Shown here piece by piece: positions 1-13,326 of a stretch of DNA of 64,000 nt (its first letter is position 1; each line of letters opens with the position of its first letter). The notes under the pieces were generated by a model. It was given only the letters and a program-made list of their open reading frames with translations. It ran no database searches and was not told the origin of the DNA. Source of the DNA: Brachionus manjavacas (Eukaryota; Rotifera; Eurotatoria; Ploima; Brachionidae); contig JAHQIY010000003.1 in assembly GCA_019054805.1 (NCBI GenBank), positions 4,092,001 to 4,156,000 of the forward strand. Reading direction: 5' to 3'. The position numbers were made by a program, and so were the translations under genes.

Positions 1-1590
1 TATTCTAGCTTATTGCTAAATCAACTAGACTACTAGGTCTTACGATTTAGGTTTGGAAAGTTGGTTCGATATTTAGATTATAGAATTAACAATCACTAAA
101 GCAGTCAATTAAACAATTTTCAAAGGAATTTTTACCAGCTAGAAATGAACTAAAAAGCCCGCCGGGTAAATTTATTTTCGGACAATTTAAATCTCCACAT
201 AATAACAATCCAGTGAATTTGGACTCGTACACAACCTCATTTGCTCCTTTGATACTATTTAAAATATTCTTATCGTTCTGACTTCCTGGAGGTCTATAGA
301 CACCACCTGAAAGAATTAAATCACCAGGTGTAATAACTGTACAAAATATCTGCTCCACTTCCTCATCGCACAAAACTTTTTTCAAGATTTCGTAACAGCC
401 GATATCCAATATATTTCATCCACCTACTCTGCTCTTGCTATTAAAGTTTAACATTTCATTGCCACTCAAACACGGACAGAACAACTCCGAGAACCAAGTC
501 TCAGTTACAAAAATAATATCCAAATTGCCAGTCTTGGCGATTAATTCTAGCTCATCGAACTTGTTTCCTAATGAAGTGGCGTTAATATAAAAAAATTTGA
601 TAGAACTTGATTGACCTTTATTATTCGTCGATTTCTCACATTCAATTGAAATATCTAAACTATATACAGAAATCTTAATTAGGTTTTTTACTTTACGTTT
701 TTTAGGATTTAACGGGACGTTATTTACTTTTGAACTTTTTTCGGTGTGATTAATGCTGCATCTGAGTCTGTACTGACTCAGTACCTGGCTCGAGAGTAAA
801 TCTCCGAAAGCTATCCTCTCTAATACTATAATGGACATCAGTTGAGTTGTTGCGTACATTTTAGTTCAAGTTGTATCGGTCTTCTCTTCGTTTTTAGTCC
901 AAATGCCTCTTAGCTTCTTTCATGTCTGAATTAACGTAAACTTCACTGTGTTCGCTTAGTTTGCGTAACTCTTTAGCTGCCTCCTTTTGACATCTGCTTT
1001 ATTTGATCCGAACGTTTTCTAAATAAAACCACGATCGTCAGCTTCTTGACTTACTTTTGTCTTTTTGGAGCTAACCGCACACCAAAAACTATTAAATTCT
1101 TCATTCTTCTTTCTCGTTTATCTGTTCAATAAAAACAGAGTATAGTACCTCAATTTGTAACGCTGGACGTACAAACTTTTTATCTTCGACTTGTGCAACT
1201 GCTCGGCTAGCAACCGTTCCCCAGCTGGAGATTAACGGTTCTCTGTTTTGTGGCTTTCCAATTCGGCAAAAACCATCTTTGATTTTTCTCTTTATTCTTT
1301 CAATTCGTTTTCTAGTTCTTCAACTATTGGACTAAGTTCAGTTTTTTTAGACGAAAGATCAGAAATAGTCGAGTTATTTCATTTACAACTACATTTGTAT
1401 CCTTGATCATTTGTATAAAGTTGATTCTACAGTTTTTCCATTTTACTAGTTAAGGTTCGAATAAATGATTCTTGTTGTTCGAATCTCAGTTGAAGAGATA
1501 AAATTTTCGACGTCGCATTTCTTATACGTTCGAATTCTTCAGGTTCTATTTCCAACACTTCAGATGACTTATTAACCACGTAAATTTTTC
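1..1590 (-). mobile_element. LINE (non-LTR retrotransposon), 5' part, decayed, runs off left edge
   Basis: Read on the minus strand, 1579 to about 860 looks like a LINE ORF1. An acidic/coiled-coil segment (1579-1380, containing EVLEIEPEEFERIR) is followed by RERRMKNLIVFGVR and, further on, KELRKLSEHSEVYVNSDM. These match the RRM-type ORF1 of CR1/L2-like elements. ORF2 then starts near 859: INATSLGNKFDELELIAKTG and IIFVTETWFSE (859-416), then VYRPPGSQND and LLLCGDLNCPK (409-86), which are endonuclease/exonuclease/phosphatase motifs. ORF1 carries in-frame stops and a frameshift, and the two endonuclease pieces are in different registers, so the copy is dead. The reverse transcriptase would lie left of the window. 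Clade assignment (CR1/L2-like) is inference from ORF1 type. Confidence 0.8.
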
Positions 1591-1739
1591 TCCAAATTCA
1601 TAAAAATAATAAATATGTGATATATTTTTTTATTTGAAAAAAAAAAAATCGATCTCAATTCCACTTTTAATAAAACTGAATTCTTGCACAGTGGTTCGTG
1701 ACCAAAATGCGAAAATCATGTTTAAACCGAAATGGAAAA

Positions 1740-3590
1740 TAATTATCAAATTAAAATGGTTTAATTTTTTGTGTTTGAATTACAAAATGTATCCATTGTT
1801 GAAAAAACGTTGAAAAATTAAAAAAAATATTTTAAAGTTAGTATTGCAAGCATTTTCATTTTTGAAATTGAACTCTTTGGTGAAATAGAATGAGTTTAAT
1901 TTTTATTTGGAAATTTGAAAAAAAAAATTGAAAATTCTTTTTTAATTTTAAATAATTTCAATATAATAAATAAATAATTCATTTATTTTTTTTTCCGAGC
2001 AAATGCTCATGCAGACTAGAAACGTTTGAAAAAACTAAAAATATAGTTTAGTATGGTAACACAGCCTAAATGCATTTTATGTAAATTCGGTGACGCAATT
2101 TGAAAAACCGAAATACATCAGTCGTTTTATTTTTTTATTAAACAACCCACATATTCTTGTAAATCTTGGAGAGAGGAATCCAAATATATATATGAAATAT
2201 TTTTAAAAAATTTTTAAACCTTTTTTTTTTTAATTCAAAGTTTTTTTTCGGCTAATCCGGTAGAATTTTTCAAATTTGTAATTATGATTGACAATTTTTG
2301 ATCCGATGACGGAACAAGTTTGAACTGACCTTATTTTCTTATCGTTTTCAGCGGGTCATGATTAATAGAAAATAACTTTACGAGAATTTTAAGATAGCTG
2401 ATGGGTCCGTTGTCTAATGTTGTTATTTTTTATGGTATCACCTAAATACCCAAAAATCCCACCCATTTACCCCTAAAAATAAAATATTTAACATAATTAG
2501 ACTGAAAGGACAAAAATGATCACAATGACGTCATTTTTTATGAAAAATTTAAAATTTTGTTTCTCCTTTTTCTAATTCGGTGAGCATTTTTGGAGTTTTT
2601 GAATAAAATGAGTGCGAAATATGCAATAAAAAAAAATAGGTCACCCGGTTAGGCTCATTTACCGGTTAGGCTCATTTACAATAAAATTAAATAAATAAAA
2701 AGAATAAAAATGAGCATTAACAAGAAAAAAAATAGATAAATAATTCATTTTGATTAAATTTTATATTCAATCATTAAAAAACTGGATCTAGTCGTTTAAG
2801 TGAACCATAGTTCACTTATCCGATATATTTTGTTCTCAGGTTTTGTGAATTATTGGTTCACCCAATTTTTTTGTTCAAAATAGAATTAGACGAAAGATTT
2901 TTAGATAATGCGAACAAATTGAATAAAGCTCAAAATTTTATAGAATGTCCTATTCTCGAAACTGATATAAAAATTAGTTAAAAGTTTTTTAGGTTTTTTT
3001 AGAGGAGCTTTAGAAATTGCATTTGCTATGATCTGGTTCACTTGGTATTACTCTTTCCATAATCCCAAATACCTAAATGCGCTCTCTTCTTAAATCTTTG
3101 CCTTTCAGCATAAATAATAAAAATTAAAGAAAATTAAAATAAATTGTTCACCCTTTAAGAGTTTGACTTTGGAGATCATCGATTCATCTATTTCGAAAAA
3201 TTTTCCTTCTCCGCCCAACTCTATGTATTTATCTTTCCTATCTTATTTTTTATTATTACATTAACTTTTTTAAATTAGGTGAACTAATAGTTCATAAAAC
3301 CTGAGAACAAGAATCGTTCCAGTAACAGGTGAACCATAGTTTACATAACGGGCTACATACGAAAAACTTTGTTTTCTTTTTAAAAATTTTTGACACAAGT
3401 GATAATTTACATTCGTTTGGTGCTTTTTAACAAATGCTCAATTGATAAAAAATGGAAAACAGAAAATGAATTATTGGAAATTTTTTATTGAAACTTAAAA
3501 AAATATTTGAAACATCGCACTTTTTCAATGTTATTTCAACATTGGATACATTTTGTAATTCAAACACAAAAAATTAAATCAAATTTATAT
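1740..3590. mobile_element. palindromic element with outer and inner inverted repeats (MITE-like, no ORF)
   Basis: An outer arm at about 1750-1815 (TTTAATTTTTTGTGTTTGAA then TACAAAATGTATCC, then a small self-complementary segment of the form CAATGTT..AACATTG) recurs reverse-complemented at about 3490-3585. Inside lies a second inverted pair: about 2793-2863 (GTGAACCATAGTTCAC, TTGTTCTCAGGTTTTGTGAA, GGTTCACC) against about 3279-3348. No protein-coding potential is visible inside. I read this as one inverted-repeat element inserted into or captured by another. The outer unit occurs a third time at 34385-34470. No target-site duplication could be fixed with confidence. Confidence 0.55.
2793..3350. 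repeat. inner inverted-repeat element, ~70-bp imperfect terminal repeats
   Basis: The left arm (2793-2863) and the reverse complement of the right arm (3279-3350) share in order CGTT, GTGAACCATAGTTCAC (or its variant AACTATGGTTCACC), TTGTTCTCAGGTTTT, GTGAA(T/C)TATT(G/A)GTTCACC and AATTT. The outermost motif is itself a palindrome. The interior of about 415 bp is non-coding. The size and structure fit a MITE; the superfamily is not clear. Confidence 0.6.
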
Positions 3591-3855
3591 TAAAATTTAA
3601 TTTTACTAGTATTCCATTTAACCTTTTAAAGGATATTGATTAAAAATTGAGCTTAAAAATACATTATTTTCTAAATTAATTTTTTAAACAAATATCTATA
3701 AGTATCTTGCTTGATGCTAATAGTTAATGATTATTAGAAAAATTAGACATATACTTAATTTGTAATTGTATAACATGGTTTTATTCAATAAAAAATGTTA
3801 AAATGTTAAATAATTAAAATTGAATTTCTAAATTTGAATAATCAGAAGTTGTTTG

Positions 3856-5092
3856 CTAAACATTGTTTTGTAAATTGTTCTTTGACTTATCATTTAAAGT
3901 ATGTAAAGCATAATTTGAGCTATTCTGAGGTGGATTTTGAACTGGATTTTTCGAATATAACCAAGTGGCTAGTGAAACAATGCCTATCGCCACAACAGTC
4001 GATAGATCCAGCGGTATATCGAATATAATCCATGACAATACCCCCGTAAACATCAACTCCAGAGCGCTGGCAAACGTTTTCAGAATAGAATTAAGATTTT
4101 TCAGGAAAAAGCTTGTTACTATTCCAATTGCTGCATTGTTTATCATTATCAGAACAACTTTGAAATAAAAAACTTGGCTGAGAGATTCGAAAGAAAAGGC
4201 CTCTATCAGGCCACCTCGCTTCCCATCATTAGGGACATATACACACAATAAAAGCACATTGCATATTATTGAATCTATATACATGAACACATTTTGTAAC
4301 ATTATATCCACATTGTTATCCTTTTCTTTAAGAATGTACTCGTTGTAGACTCCAGCAAAGCATGAGGAGAATACTTGCACCAAAATTAAAATCAAACTGG
4401 TGTTCACATAATCTGCTAGCTCCTTTTCCTTAGTAGAACTAGACGTGTGTGAATAGCTTATTTGTTTAATAATGCATCCGACAGTAAGTAAAATTAGTGA
4501 CATCCATTGAATTTGGCTAAGTCGTTTGGAGAATAGAATTTGGAAAACAACACCAGTAACTACGACACGAAATTGAAGAAGAAGAAAATAAGTTGTCGGA
4601 TCATATGAGCTCAAGTTCACAAAAGTGAGGTTATTGTATAAACAATACAAAAAACTCGGTACAAAATATTTCATAAAAACTTTTTTGTCAAAATTAATAA
4701 ATTTTATATTAATAATTTTTTTGATTACTTTTTTGGTTTTTTGTTAATTCGCTCCACATTGTTAACAAAGAATTACTTAAAAAAAAGATTTTAGAAAAAT
4801 GTTGTGCTAAAACGTTGAGGTCGTACTTTTTTAAATAAGCTGCACTTGAAAATATGAGTTTAAGAAATTCTGTCAATAGAACCACAGTAATCGGATTATA
4901 ATTAAATTTGTTATCCTTATTTTTACTAGCGGTGACCAAAAGTCCTGGAAGAATTTTTTAAAAAATTTAACCAAATTTTTGTCTAAAATTACCTTGGTTA
5001 ATAAACAAGGCCATGTAGGCTATGAAGACAACAAAACTTAATTTTGTTGGAAACAAATTTTTAAAGCTCGACATTGGGTTCTTGCTGCTCAT
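3856..5092 (-). CDS. SLC35A-family nucleotide-sugar transporter
   Basis: A Golgi/ER multi-pass carrier that exchanges a nucleotide-sugar for a nucleoside monophosphate across the membrane. Exons are 5092-4993, 4944-4729 and 4679-3856, with introns of 48 and 49 nt; the joined model is 379 aa. The start is the first in-frame ATG after an upstream stop (MSSKNPMSSFKNLFPTKLSF). Family marks are ITVVLLTEFLKL near residue 50, VPSFLYCLYNNLTFVNL, DPTTYFLLLQFRVVVTG, LSQIQWMSLILLTVGC, FAGVYNEYILKE, and the end segment IGIVTSFFLKNLNSILKTFA followed by ALELMFTGVLSWIIF. This is the SLC35A pattern (SLC35A1-A5; closest in memory to the A4/insect senju-like group). The sugar cannot be read from sequence. The C-terminal tail (about 30 aa) is polar and Asn/Ser-rich. 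No neighbouring gene shares its pathway. Confidence 0.85.
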
Positions 5093-6461
5093 CTCTTCAT
5101 TTACTTCACCAGAATCTTCATTTAAAAAATGATTGTTTTAATTTCATTTAGCTAAAAGTTTTTTTTTTTTTAATTTAATGATAGACCAAGTAAACTAATA
5201 GCAGAGCTCGTTAAATCCAAACGACTTTTATCTTTTTAGACCCAGATAAATTTTTAATTAACATTTACCAAAAATTAAAATATTTTATTCAATTTGTGCT
5301 TGAATTAAAAAAGCATAATTTTGATAGTTGATGACAAAGATTAAAATTTTAAACACAAAATCTCAATTTAAAAAATTGAAAAAAGATTAATTGGCACTCG
5401 AAAAAAAAACAGATACCTTAAAAACGGTAGTGTTGGCATGTTAAAATGAAACGAAAGAATATGTTAAATATTTTGAAATTTCAAAAAACCAAGTTGTTAA
5501 ATTATCTGATGAAAATATGCTAAATTGTTAATTTAAACTATTGTATATTTTTGTCTTGAAGTTTAAGGTGATGTAATCAATAAATACTAAGTTTTTTTAA
5601 AAAAAAATTTAAATTCCTTTTATTATTTTATTCAAATGATCTTTTTTATTTATTTATTTTAGTCTTCTTGTGTCTATCAAAATATTTTGGCTATTTTCGA
5701 TTTAACAAAATTTCCAAAATAATAAATAAAATTTTTACTTGGATGCATGATGCGTGGCACACACTTTTTATTTTCAGAATTTTGCGCATAAACTAATTTT
5801 TTATAAATTTAAAAAAAAAAAATTATGTTATATAGTCATAGTAAAAAAAAGTACTCTGAAATAATTAACTAAAAATTAAGAAATACTTCTATACTTTGAA
5901 TCCAAAAGAAAGTTTACTTCTTCTTTTTGACTATTTAAAACAATCAATCAAATATGAATTAATTAAGAACAATCGTATTAATGTTTATAAAATACTTTCT
6001 ATAAAAGGTAGCTTAAGTCCTAAATTAGTTATTAATATAAAAAGCAAATATTTATGTAATGACTTTTGTTCGTATGGCCAATAAGTTTAAAGATTACTGC
6101 AGATATTTTTTCTACTGAATAAAACTATAAAGAAATGAGTTGTTTCCATAGAAAATATTGATATCCAGAAATTTAAAATTCATAATTTAAAATTTACGTG
6201 CGATTTTTTCCAAGCTTTATTATATTTTAAAATTTAATTTTTCAATTTTTTTTGCAGACAAAGATGATAATGACACTTAACAAAGGGCTCTAAAACTTAC
6301 AGACTACTTAATTAAATGTTTTCTGGATTCAGCTCCTTAAATTACACATGATTGTCAATCTTTTGTTTGTTTGATAATTTAAATCATTAGATAATTTTAA
6401 AAAATATTTATTTTTGGGTTCCTTTCAAACTCCTTTATTGATCAACCACAAAGCCCAATTA

Positions 6462-6560
6462 ATAATAATAATAATAATATATATAAGCTACAGCAAGACT
6501 AGCTTGCGGAGATGACCTACTAGGAGGTCACCTATGGTAGCTCCTTGCACATAACACATA
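6462..6560 (+). repeat. SINE-like repeat, copy 1, with (TAA)n at one end
   Basis: After a TAATAATAATAATAATA run comes AAGCTACAGCAAG, GCTTGCGGAG, then GACCTACTAGGAGGTC and CCTATGGTAGC. The same block appears reverse-complemented at about 46675-46760 (GGCCTACTAGGAGGTCGCC, CCTATGGTAGC, with a T-rich/ATT run at the matching end). The core can fold as a short hairpin (GACCT/AGGTC). Two dispersed copies plus a simple-repeat tail suggest a SINE or a short 3' LINE end. No tRNA A/B boxes were recognised. Confidence 0.5.
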
Positions 6561-7096
6561 GAAAGTACTGAAAAAAAAAAAATATCCTGTTTAAAATTTT
6601 TAGGTCAAAGTAAGAGTTAAGATTCTCGATAGAAAAAGCTGTAAGAGAAAAATTTTATAAATAATGTTCATCTTCAGGATTGTTGACTAGTCCGGAATAC
6701 ATCGTATTATAATTCATTAAAAAAGCTTTTGGTATTATTAATGGGGTCCACTTGACCAGCATACTCTCAAAACTTTTTAACATGCTAATGAAACTTTTCA
6801 GCATACTCATTTTTCATCCCATCAGCATACTTTACTTATTAGCACACTTTTTGCTGAAAAACATAACCACCTTTTTAAAACAATCAAAAACTGTTTAGCA
6901 TACTGAATTTTTGAAACAGATTAAAATATTTTTATAAAAATAATTTAAATTGTATTTTTTATCAATGCACTCTCACATTTTTTCAGACCACCAAACTCGG
7001 GTTTTTTCACAAAATTAATAAACTCTGTAATTATCTTATTGTCAACAAATTAACACCACACGTTTTAAAATTTAAAAATTTTTAAAACTTGTTAAA

Positions 7097-7234
7097 TTTG
7101 TTAAAAACCTTTTTTTGATTTAAAATTTAAATCAAAAAAATTAAAAAACGAAATTATTAAATAAATAATAAATTTAAATAAATTATTAATTAAATTATTA
7201 ATTAATTATTTAAATCAAAAAAAGGTTTTTAAAT
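7097..7234. repeat. A/T-rich inverted repeat (hairpin or MITE remnant)
   Basis: AAAAACCTTTTTTTGATTTA at about 7098 is mirrored as TAAATCAAAAAAAGGTTTTT at about 7210, separated by roughly 90 bp of pure A/T that is itself palindromic (TTAATTAA runs). There is no coding content. Confidence 0.6.
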
Positions 7235-8367
7235 TGCGAGTTTTAAGAAAAATTTTAATTTCGTGTCCAACTTTAAAAAGCAAAGAAAATATTATATTAA
7301 GTATGGTATGTTAATAATACAAGCATGGTGGAATGAATAATGGGTTTTCAGAAACAAAAATCCCTTATAAATGAAGGAAATTGAATTAAAAAAAATATGT
7401 TAAATGTTAAAAAATATACTATATGTTATCTATTTAGTTATAAATTAATATGGACATAATGATTATCAAAAAAGATGGATTGAAAATATTTTCTTTTTAA
7501 ATTTTTAACTGAATTGAATAAAATTTACAAAAATTCGTGCCAAAAAATTGAATTTTTTTTTGAATTTTTTGACCCCTTTTGCTTTTACCAGAATTTACGC
7601 GAATTTACCAAAATTTTCAAAAATTCGTGTAAATTTTTGTAAAATCATCATTACAAATCAGTGCAGTAGAATATATATTTTTTATTCATTTAAAACAGAA
7701 AACAGAAAACTTTTTCTTTTATTTTATTATAGAGGTAAAAAATAAATTAAAAAACAGAAGATAAAATTTATTCTCTTTTAATTCCCTAACTTAAATAATG
7801 TTTGATGTTATCCATTTAATTAAAGAACATGTTTCATTAAGAGGTACAGGTGTTCCCAGATGGTTTTTTTTTAAAGTAAACAACTTGATTTTTTAATTTC
7901 CTTAATTATTAAATATTAGGGAAAATTTTGGTTAAAAACATAAAATCGTAAAAATTTTGAGCATATTTTTTTAACAGCCGTTACTATCGAAATTTTTTTC
8001 AAATTCAACTGAAATCTTTTTTTTTTACTCAACAATTTTGATTTTTATCGTAAACAAAAATTTGAACAATTAAGATTTTAACATAAATTTCAACAAATGT
8101 AGATTAAAAGGAAGGCGGTTCGGGAAAGTCCTAGAGGCAAATCTCTCGAATTTCAACAAAAATAATTCCAAATTAAAAAATTAGAATTTAAGAAGTAATT
8201 TATTGTCGATTACTTTTTTTGCATTTTTAATTAAAAAAAGTCAATAACTTACATTATTTCAAGCCACTATTCAAAAGAATTTAGGGAGTATTTAAAAAAA
8301 ATTTACTAGATAAATTTTTATTAACTAAAATAATTTTTTTTTAATAAAATTTTTATAAAATAAAAAC

Positions 8368-9777
<1,410 letters not shown>

Positions 9778-12700
9778 TTTTAAATTGGAATTTAACTAAA
9801 TAAGAGAAAAATTAACTAAATTTTTGGTTTAAATAGAATTCCAAAGAATATGGGTGTGATATATTTTCAGATAGTATATTAATATGTTTTGTGTTCTGAT
9901 TTTATGATTTTTATTTTTAAATTGCAAATTATGCTGCAAGTTTAAAGAGTTTTAAAATATTTAAGCATAAATTTATTCCAAACTGTTTTTTACCAGTTTA
10001 TCTACCGAGATTGAATTGACAAAAAATTATTATGGTTTTGTCTAAAAAAAATCAAAAAAGCACGCCTAATTTTGAGACCTTAGTTTATGAAATTTTTTTA
10101 TAACTTGATATTCCAGGCTCTATATTTTTTAAATAGAATTATAACTCTCAGAATATTGTGAAAGACATTTTATGTGTCGTTTTCTTTTTTAAAAGCTTTT
10201 TTGTTCCAAAATTATTTGTTGTCAGACTAGAAATAAATTTTAGCGTCTTTTTGGCTTCAAGAGTCTACCCGGATAGACCCGGCTTCAATTGAACAAAAAT
10301 AAAAGAAACAGATTCATGATAAATTTTTGAATCAAAGTTAAGTGTCAACTGAACCATTAGAAAATATTTTAATGGTCAAATAGAAAATTATTTCTTCTTC
10401 AAAATATTTTCTTAAATTATTATTCATTTAATATTTCAAATTTTTAGAAACCACAGGAGCTACCGTTCGTTCCAAATTCTTTTTAATTAATTAAATTAAT
10501 TTAAGATCTATTTAACCTAACGAAAATATTATATACCAAAAAAGCATTTTCAAAATTTTTAAATTTAGAAAAAAATCCAAAAAAGAATTCTAAAATATAA
10601 ATTATATTTTAAACAAAAGCAGATTAAATTTTATAATAAAATGCGGTATTGATCTTATATTCAGGTTTCTCCCTTGAAAGATGCTCTAGTTGTAGACTAT
10701 CAAACAAAAATAATGTTTTCCTTCTATTATTAAAATATTGTTGAAATGCTTACGAGTCCTGAAAGTACCACAATTAAATTTTTTTAAATCAATTTCAATT
10801 GTTTAAGGCACAGGGCTTTTATTAATGGTCTAGAATAGGCTAAATTCGTATTTTTTATATTATTTTAAGTAAGTTATAGTAATCTTACGTAAATATTAGT
10901 CGTTAAGGATATGAAATTTTACGAAAAATTACGTGAGCTTAAATTTAAATACGTCACTTTTAGTAAAATCGTTCCTAAATGCTTACGGACAAAAAACGAG
11001 GATGTTGGTAAGAAAAATGTAAAATTGGGTTTCTTTCCGAAATATTTAATTAATTTTATTATGAGAAATTTAAAAAATTTCAATATCCTTACCGTTTCTT
11101 ACTTAATTTTACGAAAAATTACACAATTTTTGGTTAAATTTGGCAAATTAAAAAAATATGTATCAATGCATAATTTAAAAATGAAAAAAAATTTAAACAT
11201 TCTCAAAAAGATTTAAAATCAAAAAATATTTAATTTATTGCTGAATTTTTCCCAAATATATTTTATTAATAAATATTTAAAACCAGTTTAAATATTTATT
11301 ATTAATAAATATTTTATTAATAAATATTTAAAACTGATCAGTCTGTGATTAAAAAACGATCAGTTTTTAATTATTTGAACAACCACCTTTTATAAAAGCG
11401 CTTTATTTTTTCAATACAAATAGGTTTAAAATGGTCTGCAAAAATGAAAGCTATACTCTTTAGGAATTCTATTCAAGAAATAAGAAAATGATTGCAAATT
11501 TCCAAATTTCGAAACATGAAGTTGATGCTGATGCTCTTTTAGTAGAGAAATGAAGAAATCCCTAATCGTTCTTTGTTTAGCGACAATACATTATTGACAA
11601 CCTTCTGTTTTTGCATAAGATTGAAGATTATTTACTTTCGATTTTATAAATCTGAAATCGCATTTTGAACCATAATCTTCAAATTCGAGATGAATTATTT
11701 TTCAATTCTGGTTCTTTACCGCAAAGCTGTCTGACACAAATATTTTTTGCTGTATCCAAGCTATCATTTCAATCAATTCAATAATTGATCTTATAATAAA
11801 CTCCGTATTTGTTAATGAAGGATAAGTAATTTTAGTTAGCTTCGAACTTATACAGAAACTAATTAATAAACGATCAATTGTACATGTATTTATAATTGAT
11901 GCTTTTTGTATTTTACTATTTAAAGATTCTCAAAAGTAATATAGTGGTAAATAATTCGTGGTAAATAGTATTTGGACTTTAAAACTTGTCTTAAGAATAA
12001 GCACTAATTGTAAATCTTTTGTGCTGTTAACTTCTTTTAGTTGAGATAAGTTCTTTATTTGTTCTGTTTGGCTGATGATTTTTTGTGATTAATGAGCTGC
12101 TTTTTTGTCTTTCTTTTCATAATGTGGAAAAATGTTAAAGACATCAATCAGTTTCTAAGGAAGCTCATCGAAGTATCCCAAAGTTCCCAAAGGATAAATA
12201 AAACCATCCAAAGATCGAATTTTCGTTAGTAATTTACGAAAAATCTCTTGAAAAATTTAAATTTTTTAGTATAATGAATAAAATAGAATAAATTTTTAAA
12301 AAGTCTAATAGAGCTTTTTTAAGTGATTCATTGTAAAAGACGATGTCAAATTGATACCGGTCATTCTAGTGCTAATCAAGTGTCACTATTAAGTAAGTTA
12401 AAAGAAGATTTAAATTCTGAATCTTTATTCATAAAATAAAACAAACTCTAATTTAAACTAAAATGCAACATAAAAAAATCAAAAGAGAGATAAAGAAAAA
12501 GGGTCTGGGATACAAAGGGTGTTAGATTTCTCCCCTAATTGAAGAAAATGAAAATTAGTTGTTTATTATTAATATATTAATTAAATATTATAAAACAAAA
12601 CCTTTTTTTAAACAAAAACTTAGAATTTTGATTTGAAATTATGAAATGAAATTTAAACTTGACAAAAAAGTTGAGACTAATTGTAATAGGTTAGAAAATT

Positions 12701-13326
12701 CTTCAATACATTCTAAGAAAAAATCTTAAAATATTTTTTTTTTATTTTTTTATTTTCAAGGAATTGTTTTTGTTCAGTTTAGTTGAAATTGAAATATTTC
12801 AAGCCTTTGTCCTAAAAGCTTTGATCGTAAATATATTTAAAATTTTCTTTGAAAAAATTAACAAAATACAAAAGATATCAAAAACAAAAAAATTATCTTT
12901 TAATTTTTTTGAAAATTTCCTATTTGTGTTTTTTTCTGTAAAATCTCTTATCCTTACCTTTATTATCATTTTTAGAAGATTATATTTTTAGTTAAGTTTT
13001 AAAATAAGTTTTAACCCTCATTTCTCATTTATTAAATAATGCCATGCTCCTTAAAAGCAATATTTAAGCTAATTATGGTGCTTAAATTGATTAGACTTTG
13101 CTTTTTAAAATCAAAAGAAATAAAATACTCTTCTAATTTTTGAATTTTCTTAAAGATTCAGGCTAACAAAAAAAATCTTGCAAAATAGTTAAAATTATTT
13201 CGCTTCAAATAAAAAATTATCTCGGAAAAATTTCTAATCAAAAATAACATAAAAAATAATGACTTTAAACTAAATAAACGACATCTTAATTTTAACATCC
13301 CAAGTCCAAAATCATAAGACTCAAAA
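9778..13326. other. intergenic stretch with faint decayed ORF near 11.45-12.1 kb
   Basis: This 3.5 kb is mostly A/T tracts. 10880-11130 has several TTACG/ACGTAA-type motifs and an ORF of about 100 codons (10911-11216) whose composition (Lys/Asn/Phe) follows the base bias. 11240-11345 is a palindromic A/T block (repeated ATTAATAAATATTTAAAA). The minus strand at about 11900-11450 shows a weak match to the decayed ORF at 41.7-42.4 kb (both contain NTCTID). No host gene is supportable. Confidence 0.5.
11450..11920 (-). pseudogene. decayed ORF fragment of unidentified family (NTCTID type), copy 1
   Basis: The minus strand gives ASIINTCTIDRLLISFCI followed by SSKLTKITYPSLTNTEF and IIRSIIELIEMIAWIQQ. 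This lines up weakly with INIRITNTCTIDYFLFGIW plus a similar following helix in the copy at about 42.3-41.7 kb. The open stretch is interrupted downstream. I do not recognise the family. Two degenerate copies in 64 kb suggest a mobile-element origin; the relation is tentative because only one short block is strongly alike. Confidence 0.3.

Larger units (their letters stand above)
5093..8367. other. intergenic AT-rich stretch, no gene seen
   Basis: About 3.3 kb between the SLC35A and HPPD genes. Short ORFs (for example 5896-6084 and 7548-7745) are low-complexity A/T artefacts. The stretch holds a SINE-like repeat (6462-6560), a cluster of AGCATACT motifs (6755-6905) and an A/T-rich inverted repeat (7097-7234). 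Nothing else is supportable. Confidence 0.6.

Noticed and set aside
10911-11216. 101-aa Lys/Asn/Phe-rich ORF
   Set aside because: Composition follows the A/T bias, with internal near-repeats of TTACGAAAAATTACG; no domain, no splice context.
12764-12991. 75-aa hydrophobic ORF
   Set aside because: A Phe/Ile/Lys-only composition is typical of T-runs; no homologue or neighbours support it.
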